DNA of 11,012 nucleotides from CAYZDV01 sp964477275 (GTDB taxonomy: Bacteria > Acidobacteriota > Aminicenantia > Aminicenantales > Aminicenantaceae). The first letter of the stretch is position 1. Each line of letters opens with the position of its first letter. The position numbers and the translations under genes are program-made. Positions 1 to 6,115 of this stretch are shown here, in pieces. The notes under the pieces were generated by a model, which was not told the origin of the DNA, searched no databases, and saw nothing but the letters and a program-made list of their open reading frames with translations. The stretch lies in NCBI GenBank assembly GCA_964477275.1, contig CAYZDV010000066.1, forward strand, positions 1-11,012, written 5' to 3'.

Positions 1-42
1 GGCGCCGAGGGGGACGGTGAGGGAATGGCGTTAAAAATCTGA
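1..42 (+). CDS. Possible C-terminal end of a Jag/KhpB-like RNA-binding protein (5'-truncated)
   Basis: Only the last 13 codons and a TGA at 40-42 would be inside the window. The frame reads GAEGDGEGMALKI, which resembles the Glu/Gly-rich tail that follows the R3H domain in Jag proteins (typically ending in an S-E-G-E-G stretch and a short basic/hydrophobic end). In many bacteria yidC-jag lies directly upstream of mnmE, so the position fits. The tail is too short for a firm call. A second frame ending at a TAA (32-34) is also open from the window edge, and the segment could be noncoding. Confidence 0.35.
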   Translation, partial: GAEGDGEGMALKI

Positions 43-161
43 AGGGAGCGAAGCCATTTCCGTGTATTTTCGTCTCAAAATTACCCACACAGAATGGAAG
101 AGAACCTTTAAAGATATCCGGGGACTTTACTGATTGATCATCAGGAATTAATATATAAACG
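43..161 (+). promoter_or_regulatory. Leader region upstream of mnmE
   Basis: This 119-base gap is AT-richer than its flanks. It holds a DnaA-box-like nonamer TTACCCACA (81-89, one mismatch to TTATCCACA), an 8-base palindrome CTTTAAAG (106-113), a small hairpin CTGAT/ATCAG (130-134 with 140-144, loop of 5), and a -10-like hexamer TAATAT (149-154) ending 7 bases before the mnmE ATG. An AGGA (143-146) lies too far (15 bases) from the ATG to be a normal ribosome binding site. No clear -35 box or rho-independent terminator was found. The promoter role is inferred from position and base composition only. Confidence 0.3.
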
Positions 162-1529
162 ATGTTTGAGGACACCATCATCGCCATTTCCACTCCCATC
201 GGCTATGGGGGCCTGGGCATCATTCGCCTCAGCGGAAAAAAATCTCTGCCAGTCGCCAGAAAAATTTTCAAGCCCAAAAAGCGCAGCACCGGAATACCTG
301 CTCGCCAGCCCATTTTGGGAAACCTCTACGATTATGAGAAGAAAGAATTCTTTGAGGAGGCGTTGCTGACCTATTTCCGCATGCCCCGAACCTACACCAG
401 GGAAGACATGGTGGAGATCAGCTGCCACGGCAGTCCTGTCGTCCTCGAGCACGGCCTCCGCCTCGGAGTCAAAGCCGGGGCGAGGCACGCCAGCCCCGGC
501 GAGTTCACTCTCCGGGCCTATCTCAACGGGAGAATCGACATTCTTCAGGCCGAGGCTGTCAACGATATCATTCGCGCTTCGTCTTACACCCAGGCGAGAA
601 TCTCCTTCAGCCAGCTTGAAGGCCGCCTGTCCAGGAGAATATCCCTCTTCCGCAATCAGATCATCCACCTTCTGTCGCAGGTGGAAGTTCGCATCGAATT
701 CCCGGAGGAAGGGCTGAAAATCTCTCCTCAACAGATCTCCAAAACGCTGGAAAGCTCGATCCAATCCATAAAAAAGCTCATCGAAAGCTATGACCTGGGA
801 AAGACACTCGCTGAAGGCGTCACCCTGGCCATCGCGGGAAGAACAAACGTCGGCAAATCGACCCTGTTCAACGCGCTTCTGGAGAGGGAAAGGGCCATCG
901 TCACTCCCTACCCGGGCACGACAAGGGATTGTTTGAGGGAAAAGATGGTCATTGCCGACTCCATCTTCACCCTGATCGACATGGCCGGCCTTGACGTTCC
1001 CGCTCATCCGGTGGAAAGAGAAGGCATCAGACGAGGGAAAAAACTGGCTGAGCAGGCTGACGGCGTCCTCCTTATCCTTGACTCTTCCCGGAAAGAGGCT
1101 GCTGAAGACCGGAAGTTGATCGAAAAGTTCAATAAAAAGAAAACCATCGTCCTCTTCAACAAAATCGACCTTCCGGTGAAAATGGACATAGCCTCGGTGA
1201 AGAGAAGACTCGATTCCCTTCCCAGCCTTGACATTTCGGGTCTGAAGGGAATCAACCTGGAGAACCTCAAACAGATGATCTTCGAGCGGTTCACTCCGGT
1301 CCAGGAAAAGGGAGAAGAAGTTATTCTCCATCTCAGACAAAAACTCCTCCTTGAAGACATCCTCTCTTGCCTCTGCCGTGGACAGAAGCTGCTCAAAGAG
1401 GGATTTTCTGAGGAAGTTTATGCCGAGGAGATCCGGCAGGCGGTTCCGCTGCTGGCTCAGCTCACGGGTGAGATCCGGACAGATGATATCATCGGAGAGG
1501 TTTTTCATCGATTCTGTGTGGGCAAATAG
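162..1529 (+). CDS. mnmE: tRNA modification GTPase MnmE (TrmE)
   Basis: MnmE is a potassium-activated GTPase that acts with MnmG to install the 5-carboxymethylaminomethyl (or related) group on wobble uridine 34 of certain tRNAs, using a folate one-carbon donor. The 455 residues match the family length. The N-terminal folate-binding domain opens with DTIIAISTPIGYGGLGIIRL. The G domain inside the helical domain shows P-loop GRTNVGKS (226-233, with the potassium-ligand Asn229), switch motif GTTRD (252-256), G3 as DMAG (273-276, where DTAG is usual), and NKID (333-336). The likely catalytic Glu is in PVEREGI (Glu285). The C-terminus ends FCVGK, with the conserved Cys452. The ATG at 162 gives the canonical N-terminus although no good Shine-Dalgarno precedes it. 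mnmG follows after six bases. Confidence 0.97.
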   Translation: MFEDTIIAISTPIGYGGLGIIRLSGKKSLPVARKIFKPKKRSTGIPARQPILGNLYDYEKKEFFEEALLTYFRMPRTYTREDMVEISCHGSPVVLEHGLRLGVKAGARHASPGEFTLRAYLNGRIDILQAEAVNDIIRASSYTQARISFSQLEGRLSRRISLFRNQIIHLLSQVEVRIEFPEEGLKISPQQISKTLESSIQSIKKLIESYDLGKTLAEGVTLAIAGRTNVGKSTLFNALLERERAIVTPYPGTTRDCLREKMVIADSIFTLIDMAGLDVPAHPVEREGIRRGKKLAEQADGVLLILDSSRKEAAEDRKLIEKFNKKKTIVLFNKIDLPVKMDIASVKRRLDSLPSLDISGLKGINLENLKQMIFERFTPVQEKGEEVILHLRQKLLLEDILSCLCRGQKLLKEGFSEEVYAEEIRQAVPLLAQLTGEIRTDDIIGEVFHRFCVGK

Positions 1530-1535
1530 GCAGAG

Positions 1536-3389
1536 ATGACTGTTATCGATGAGCATGAGGTGATCGTCGTCGGGGCCGGCCACGCCGGCTGCGAAGCTGC
1601 ATGGGCCGCCAGCACCATGGGCCTCAAAACCTGCCTGGTCACCATCCACCTGGAGACTATCGCCCAGATGTCCTGCAACCCGGCCATCGGCGGACTGGCC
1701 AAAGGGCACCTGGTCAGAGAAATCGATGCCCTGGGCGGCATCATGGGTCGGCTGGCGGATGAAACAGGCATCCAGTTCCGACTTCTCAACCGCAGCCGGG
1801 GCGGAGCTGTCCAGGCCCCCCGCGCCCAGTCGGACAAGGCCCTCTACCGGCTGACCATGAAAAACTGGCTGGAAAAGGCGCCCAACCTGACCATTTTCCA
1901 GGGAATCGTCACTGAAGTCCTGACCAGAAATGGCAGGGCCTGCGGGGTGGCGACCATGGAAGGGAACAGGCTTCTGGCCAGAGCGGTGGTCCTGACTCCA
2001 GGGACCTTCCTCAACGGCCTCATCCACATCGGGCTTCACAGCTATCCGGCGGGCAGGGCCAATGAGCCGGCCTCCCGGGAGCTGGGGGAGAACCTGAAGA
2101 AGATCGGTCTGAAGACCTTCCGCCTGAAGACCGGCACACCGATGAGGCTTCATCAAGAGACTATTGATTGGTCCCGGTTCACCCCGCAAGCGGGAGACGA
2201 AAACCCTGTTCCCTTTTCTTTCCGGACCCGGAAGAGGCTGGAAAACAAGGTCATCTGCTACATCGGCCACACGAACCCTGAAACCCATGAGATTATCAAA
2301 AAAAACCTGGACAAATCGCCCCTCTACAGCGGAAGAATTACCGGCATTGGACCGCGGTACTGTCCCTCGATCGAGGACAAAGTGGTCAAATTCCCGCATC
2401 ATGCGCGTCATCAATTCTTCCTCGAACCGGAAGGCCTGGAGACATCCGAAATCTACGTCAACGGCCTCTCCTCCAGCCTGCCCCTGGATGTCCAGAAGAA
2501 AATCCTGGGCAGCATCCCCGGCCTCGATGAGGCGAAAATCATCAGGCCTGCCTATGGAATCGAATACGATGCTGTTTCTCCCATCCAGCTCAAGCCGACT
2601 CTGGAAACACAGCCTATCGAAAATCTCTACCTGGCAGGGCAGATCAACGGGACCTCTGGATACGAGGAGGCGGCGGCCCAGGGCTTGATGGCTGGCATCA
2701 ACGCTGCTTTGAGCATCAAAAGAAACAAGCCTTTCCTCCTCCGCAGGGATGAAGCGTACATCGGCGTGCTCATCGACGACCTGGTCACCAAGGGAATCGA
2801 AGAACCCTACCGCCTCTTCACCTCCCGCGCCGAGTACAGGCTTCTGCTGAGAATCGACAATGCCGACAGAAGGTTGACCCCTTACGGCTATCAGCTGGGC
2901 CTCATCGGGCAACAAGATTACGAAGCCTTCCTGAAGAAGCAGGAAAGAATAGGGAAAGCCATCCGTTTCCTCCAGGAGGAGAAGGCTGTCGCCAGAGGGA
3001 GGAAAGCAATCGCTTTATGGGACCTTCTGAAAAAACCTGAAGTGGGACTGGAAAATGTGGTAGAATATACGAAATTCGAGATGCCGCTGACCGATGAGGA
3101 ACGGCGGCACATCGAATCAGAGATCAAATACGAGGGCTATCTGAAGAAACAAGAGCGGGAAATTGAAAGGATTCGCAGGGTCGATAGGGAAAAAATACCG
3201 GAGAGCACTGACTTTAAAAAAGTCCCGGGGTTGACGCGAGAAGCAATCGAAAAGCTGGAAAGGGCAAGGCCTCGGACCATCGAAGAGGCAAAAAAAATCC
3301 CCGGCATGACGCCTGCTGCCACCGTCAACCTGCATGTCTACCTGAGCGTGCAGAAAAAGAGCCGGGGAAGGGAAAAATGTTCCACGTGA
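1536..3389 (+). CDS. mnmG: tRNA uridine-5-carboxymethylaminomethyl modification enzyme MnmG (GidA)
   Basis: MnmG is the FAD- and NADH-dependent partner of MnmE in tRNA wobble-uridine modification. The 617 residues are normal for the family. The dinucleotide-binding motif GAGHAG is at 13-18, followed by SCNPAIGG (46-53, with conserved Cys47). Family signature GPRYCPSIEDKVVKF starts at 272 and carries the second conserved Cys (276). The second signature GQINGTSGYEEAAAQG is at 368-383. TSRAEYRLLLR (429-439) leads into the C-terminal helical tRNA/MnmE-interaction domain. The start at 1536 lies six bases after the mnmE stop, with only a weak purine-rich GCAGAG before it, so coupling to mnmE is likely. 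The last codons run into the parS sequence, and the TGA stop is formed inside it. rsmG (gidB), which often follows mnmG, is absent; parA comes next. Confidence 0.97.
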   Translation: MTVIDEHEVIVVGAGHAGCEAAWAASTMGLKTCLVTIHLETIAQMSCNPAIGGLAKGHLVREIDALGGIMGRLADETGIQFRLLNRSRGGAVQAPRAQSDKALYRLTMKNWLEKAPNLTIFQGIVTEVLTRNGRACGVATMEGNRLLARAVVLTPGTFLNGLIHIGLHSYPAGRANEPASRELGENLKKIGLKTFRLKTGTPMRLHQETIDWSRFTPQAGDENPVPFSFRTRKRLENKVICYIGHTNPETHEIIKKNLDKSPLYSGRITGIGPRYCPSIEDKVVKFPHHARHQFFLEPEGLETSEIYVNGLSSSLPLDVQKKILGSIPGLDEAKIIRPAYGIEYDAVSPIQLKPTLETQPIENLYLAGQINGTSGYEEAAAQGLMAGINAALSIKRNKPFLLRRDEAYIGVLIDDLVTKGIEEPYRLFTSRAEYRLLLRIDNADRRLTPYGYQLGLIGQQDYEAFLKKQERIGKAIRFLQEEKAVARGRKAIALWDLLKKPEVGLENVVEYTKFEMPLTDEERRHIESEIKYEGYLKKQEREIERIRRVDREKIPESTDFKKVPGLTREAIEKLERARPRTIEEAKKIPGMTPAATVNLHVYLSVQKKSRGREKCST

Positions 3390-3393
3390 AACA
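3378..3393. other. parS centromere site (ParB-binding)
   Basis: The sixteen bases TGTTCCACGTGAAACA fit the chromosomal parS consensus TGTTNCACGTGAAACA exactly; the only break in dyad symmetry is the tolerated C at position 5. The site covers the end of mnmG including its stop codon (3387-3389) and ends 10 bases before the parA start. ParB with a matching helix-turn-helix is encoded 0.8 kb downstream. Origin-proximal parS sites near parAB are well known. The location also allows ParB to influence parAB expression, which is inference. No second full site was seen in the window. Confidence 0.93.
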
Positions 3394-3403
3394 CTGAGCG
3401 GCC

Positions 3404-4159
3404 ATGAACAACATCATCGCCATCGCCAACCAGAAAGGCGGAGTGGGCAAGACAACGACCGCCATCAACCTCGGTGCAGCCCTGGCTCTGATGAAAATGA
3501 GAGTGTTGATCGTCGACTTCGACCCTCAGGGGATGGCGACCATCGGCCTCGGAAAACAGAAAAAAGAAAAAAAAGGGATTTACCAGGCGCTGATGAACGG
3601 AGAGAAGATGATGGAGTGCATCCAGCCCACCGAGGTCAACAAACTCTACATCTGCCCCTGTTCTCCGGAGCTTGCGGGGGCTGAAGCGGAGCTTTACTCC
3701 CTGGAGATGAAGGAAAAAAGGCTGAGAGAGGCCCTCAGTCAGGTCAGAAACTTCTTCAACTGCATCTTCATCGACTGCCCGCCCTCTCTCGGCTTTCTGA
3801 CCATCAATGCCCTGACCGCCGCCGACTCGATCCTGATTCCCGTCCAGTGTGAATTCTTCTGCATGGAAGGCATTCCGGAGCTTCTCCGCCTTTTCGATGA
3901 GGTGCGCACCTATTTGAACCCCGCTCTGAAAATCGAAGGAATTCTGCTCACCATGTACGATGAACGGACCAACCTCTCCAGACAGGTCGCCGAAGAGGTC
4001 AAGGGGATTCTCAAAGGAATCACCTACGAGGTCATCATCCCTCGTTCGGTGCGGCTCGCAGAGGCTCCCAGCTTTGGCAAGCCAATCCAGCTCTATGCCG
4101 GCTCCTCAAAGGGAAGCGAAGCCTACATGAATTTGGCCCGGGAGATGCTAACGAAATGA
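3404..4159 (+). CDS. parA: Chromosome-partitioning ATPase ParA (Soj)
   Basis: ParA is a deviant-Walker ATPase that dimerises on the nucleoid when ATP-bound and is released by ParB, moving or positioning origin regions. The 251 residues match chromosomal ParA/Soj, with no N-terminal DNA-binding extension of the plasmid type Ia kind. The deviant Walker A KGGVGKTT is at 11-18 (signature Lys11 and Lys16). The A' motif VDFDPQG is at 37-43 with Asp40 in the catalytic position. Walker B FIDCPPS is at 122-128. The C-terminal PRSVRLAEAPSFGKPI (213-228) is the usual Soj block. The ATG at 3404 lies 14 bases after mnmG. The gene contains an eight-A run (3567-3574) within a Lys-rich stretch. Its end overlaps parB by four bases (ATGA). 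Confidence 0.97.
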   Translation: MNNIIAIANQKGGVGKTTTAINLGAALALMKMRVLIVDFDPQGMATIGLGKQKKEKKGIYQALMNGEKMMECIQPTEVNKLYICPCSPELAGAEAELYSLEMKEKRLREALSQVRNFFNCIFIDCPPSLGFLTINALTAADSILIPVQCEFFCMEGIPELLRLFDEVRTYLNPALKIEGILLTMYDERTNLSRQVAEEVKGILKGITYEVIIPRSVRLAEAPSFGKPIQLYAGSSKGSEAYMNLAREMLTK

Positions 4160-5010
4160 AAAAAAAGGTGCTTGGAAGAGGACTCAAGGCATTCATTCCT
4201 GAAGAATACGGTATTCTGAAAGAAGAACGATACATGGACCTGGACGTCGAAAAGCTCAAGCCCGGCCCGCTTCAGCCGAGGCTGAAATTCAGCCAGGAAT
4301 CCATCGACGAGCTGGCCAGGTCGATCAAGGAATCCGGCCTTCTCCAGCCGCTCCTCGTGGTCCCCGACGGCAATGAGTTCAGAATCATCGTTGGCGAACG
4401 CAGGTGGCGGGCAGCCCAGAAAGCCGGCCTGAAAAAAATCCCGGCTCTCATCCGTCTCATGCCCAAGGCCCAACAGCTGGAAACATCGCTCATCGAGAAC
4501 CTGCAGAGAGAAGACCTCAATCCCCTGGAAATCGCCCTGGCCTACCAGAAATTGAGCCAGGAGCTGAACTATACGCAACAGGAGATCGCGGACAGGGTGG
4601 CGAAGGACCGGGCCTCTGTCGCCAACTATCTCCGTCTTCTCAACCTGCCCAAAGAGGTCCAGGACCTGCTGGCCGAGGGAAAGATATCCATGGGGCATGC
4701 GCGGGCGCTGCTCGGCCTCGAGGATTCCAGGCTTCAAATCTCTCTCTCCCGGCAGATCGTCAAAAGCCAGCTGTCGGTGCGCCAGGTGGAGAACATGGCC
4801 CAGAGGTTCAAACAGGCGACTCCAGCCCGGAGCCGCGCTCCTGATCCCGACCTCACGGCCCTTCAGGAGGAGCTCATCAGGCTATTGGGAACAAAAGTTT
4901 CCATCGCGGGAAGTCAAAACAGGGGGGTAGTGAAGATTCATTATTTCTCCACAGATGAATTGAACAGAGTCTTCGAGAAAATCAAAGGAGTGAACCCATG
5001 GAAAAAATAG
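4156..5010 (+). CDS. parB: Chromosome-partitioning protein ParB (Spo0J family), CTP-dependent DNA clamp
   Basis: ParB loads at parS, binds CTP, closes as a sliding clamp and spreads to form the partition complex that stimulates ParA. The 284 residues are typical. The N-terminal basic motif KKKVLGRGLKAFI (2-14) is the ParA-contact peptide. The nucleotide-binding ParB/Srx domain carries GERRWRAA (80-87) and ENLQRE (114-119), the two CTP-contact boxes. A helix-turn-helix follows at about 139-162 (YTQQEIADRVAKDRASVANY). A linker (about 218-232) leads to the C-terminal dimerisation domain. The start overlaps the parA stop (ATGA, 4156-4159), the classic coupled arrangement; upstream AGATG offers little Shine-Dalgarno. 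A matching parS lies at 3378-3393. The 3' end overlaps the bactofilin gene by 13 bases. Confidence 0.97.
   Translation: MKKKVLGRGLKAFIPEEYGILKEERYMDLDVEKLKPGPLQPRLKFSQESIDELARSIKESGLLQPLLVVPDGNEFRIIVGERRWRAAQKAGLKKIPALIRLMPKAQQLETSLIENLQREDLNPLEIALAYQKLSQELNYTQQEIADRVAKDRASVANYLRLLNLPKEVQDLLAEGKISMGHARALLGLEDSRLQISLSRQIVKSQLSVRQVENMAQRFKQATPARSRAPDPDLTALQEELIRLLGTKVSIAGSQNRGVVKIHYFSTDELNRVFEKIKGVNPWKK
4984..4990 (+). promoter_or_regulatory. Strong ribosome binding site for the bactofilin gene
   Basis: AAAGGAG lies inside the parB coding sequence, seven bases before the ATG at 4998. It fixes the bactofilin start within the last codons of parB and is one of the best Shine-Dalgarno matches in the window. 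Confidence 0.75.
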
Positions 5011-5393
5011 ATGAAAACAAGATTACCGGTTTCCTGGACAAAGACGCCACCATCCAGGGAGACCTGACCTTTGCCGGCTCTTTCCGCATCGATGGCAATT
5101 TCAAGGGAAAGATCAATTCCGAATCCACTCTGATCGTCGGCGAAAAGGGGAAGGTCGAAGCAGATATCCATGTCGGCTACCTGATCATCAACGGCGAAGT
5201 CAAAGGCAATATCCGGGCCAAAGAAAAGGTTGAGATTAACTCCAGCGGCCGGGTGATCGGGACAGTGATGACCCCAAAGTTGATGGTGGAAGAAGGGGCT
5301 TACCTTGAAACCCACTGCCAGACCTCCGATGAGATTCCTGCTTTCGAGCAACCGAAGACAGCACCAGACCGAGAATCGGAAGAGCAGCCGTGA
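4998..5393 (+). CDS. Bactofilin (polymer-forming cytoskeletal protein)
   Basis: Bactofilins polymerise without nucleotide into filaments that scaffold envelope enzymes, polarity factors or, in Myxococcus, the ParABS machinery. The protein has 131 residues. Its core (about 15-108) shows the short beta-helix repeat pattern of alternating hydrophobic and glycine positions (DATIQGDLTFAGSFRIDGNF, then IVGEKGKVEADIHV, LIINGEVKGNI, VEINSSGRVIGTV). Flanks are short: a charged N-terminal tail and a disordered Pro/Glu-rich C-terminal tail (about 109-131). There is no transmembrane segment, so it is a cytosolic bactofilin. It starts inside parB and its stop overlaps the kdsB GTG start by four bases (GTGA). 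The position next to parAB suggests a role in origin or partition-complex positioning, but an envelope role tied to the Kdo genes is equally open; both are inferences. Confidence 0.92.
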   Translation: MEKIDENKITGFLDKDATIQGDLTFAGSFRIDGNFKGKINSESTLIVGEKGKVEADIHVGYLIINGEVKGNIRAKEKVEINSSGRVIGTVMTPKLMVEEGAYLETHCQTSDEIPAFEQPKTAPDRESEEQP

Positions 5394-6115
5394 AACGAGC
5401 TGCCGGAATCATCCCTGCCCGGTACCGCTCGCGGCGGTTTCCAGGAAAACCCCTGGCGCTGATCAAGGGGAAGCCGATGCTCCAGAGAGTGTATGAAGCC
5501 GCGCAAAAAGCCGAATACCTGGAAAAGCTCATCATTGCCACCGATGACGAACGGACTCTTCAGGCCGCAAAAAGTTTCGGGGCGGACGCCAGGATGACCT
5601 CTCCGGATCACCTTTCCGGCACGGACAGGGTGGCGGAAGTCGCAGAGACCATCAGCTCTCCCCTGATCATCAACATCCAGGGTGACGAGCCCCTCATCCG
5701 TGGCAGGACGATCGATAGGCTTGTCCTGGCTCTCCAGGACGAGACGGTGCCCATGGTCACCCTGGCTGTCCGAACAAATGACCTTGGCCTTCTCAATGAA
5801 AAAAACGTGGTCAAAGTTGTCGTCGACAGGAACGGCTTTGCGCTTTATTTCTCCCGTTCTCCCCTTCCTTTTCAGGCTTCTGATTATTTTCTGCGCCATG
5901 TGGGAATCTACGGCTACCAGAAAGATGTTCTTCTCTCCTTAACCCGGATGGAGCCCTCCCGCCTGGAAAAAACCGAAGACCTGGAGCAGCTCCGGGCCCT
6001 GGAGAGCGGCTTCCGGATTAAAATCATAGAAACCGAGCAGCCTTTCTTGAGTGTCGATAGCCCTGAGGATATAATCAAGGTGGAAACTCTCCTGGATAAA
6101 TGCGCCGATGACTAA
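5390..6115 (+). CDS. kdsB: 3-deoxy-manno-octulosonate cytidylyltransferase (CMP-Kdo synthetase)
   Basis: KdsB activates Kdo with CTP to give CMP-Kdo and pyrophosphate, the donor for Kdo transfer to lipid A in the cytoplasm. The 241 residues are close to the usual length of about 245-250. The nucleotide-binding N-terminus IIPARYRSRRFPGKPL is at 7-22. NIQGDEP (95-101) supplies the magnesium-binding Asp99. RHVGIYGY (169-176), EDLEQLRALE (197-206) and SVDSPEDI (221-228) match the conserved family blocks, with Asp223 as a likely second metal ligand. The GTG start at 5390 overlaps the bactofilin stop and is preceded by GGAAGAG (5378-5384). Downstream it overlaps pyrG by eight bases, placing the CTP-using enzyme directly before the CTP-making one. 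Confidence 0.96.
   Translation: MKRAAGIIPARYRSRRFPGKPLALIKGKPMLQRVYEAAQKAEYLEKLIIATDDERTLQAAKSFGADARMTSPDHLSGTDRVAEVAETISSPLIINIQGDEPLIRGRTIDRLVLALQDETVPMVTLAVRTNDLGLLNEKNVVKVVVDRNGFALYFSRSPLPFQASDYFLRHVGIYGYQKDVLLSLTRMEPSRLEKTEDLEQLRALESGFRIKIIETEQPFLSVDSPEDIIKVETLLDKCADD

Noticed and set aside
141..2915. A 924-codon open frame on the minus strand opposite mnmE and mnmG
   Set aside because: Its codons are in register with those of mnmE and mnmG, which share one frame, so it is open merely because those genes avoid TTA, CTA and TCA codons. The translation has no recognisable domain, and both plus-strand genes are unambiguous.
4404..4844. A plus-strand frame of 146 codons within parB
   Set aside because: It is a low-complexity Pro/Gly/Arg-rich reading of parB in another frame, with no family resemblance.
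5388..5397. Half parS-like GTGAAAC at the kdsB start
   Set aside because: Only the right arm is present; the left arm shows no match, and the bases are explained by the GTG start and the following Lys-Arg codons.
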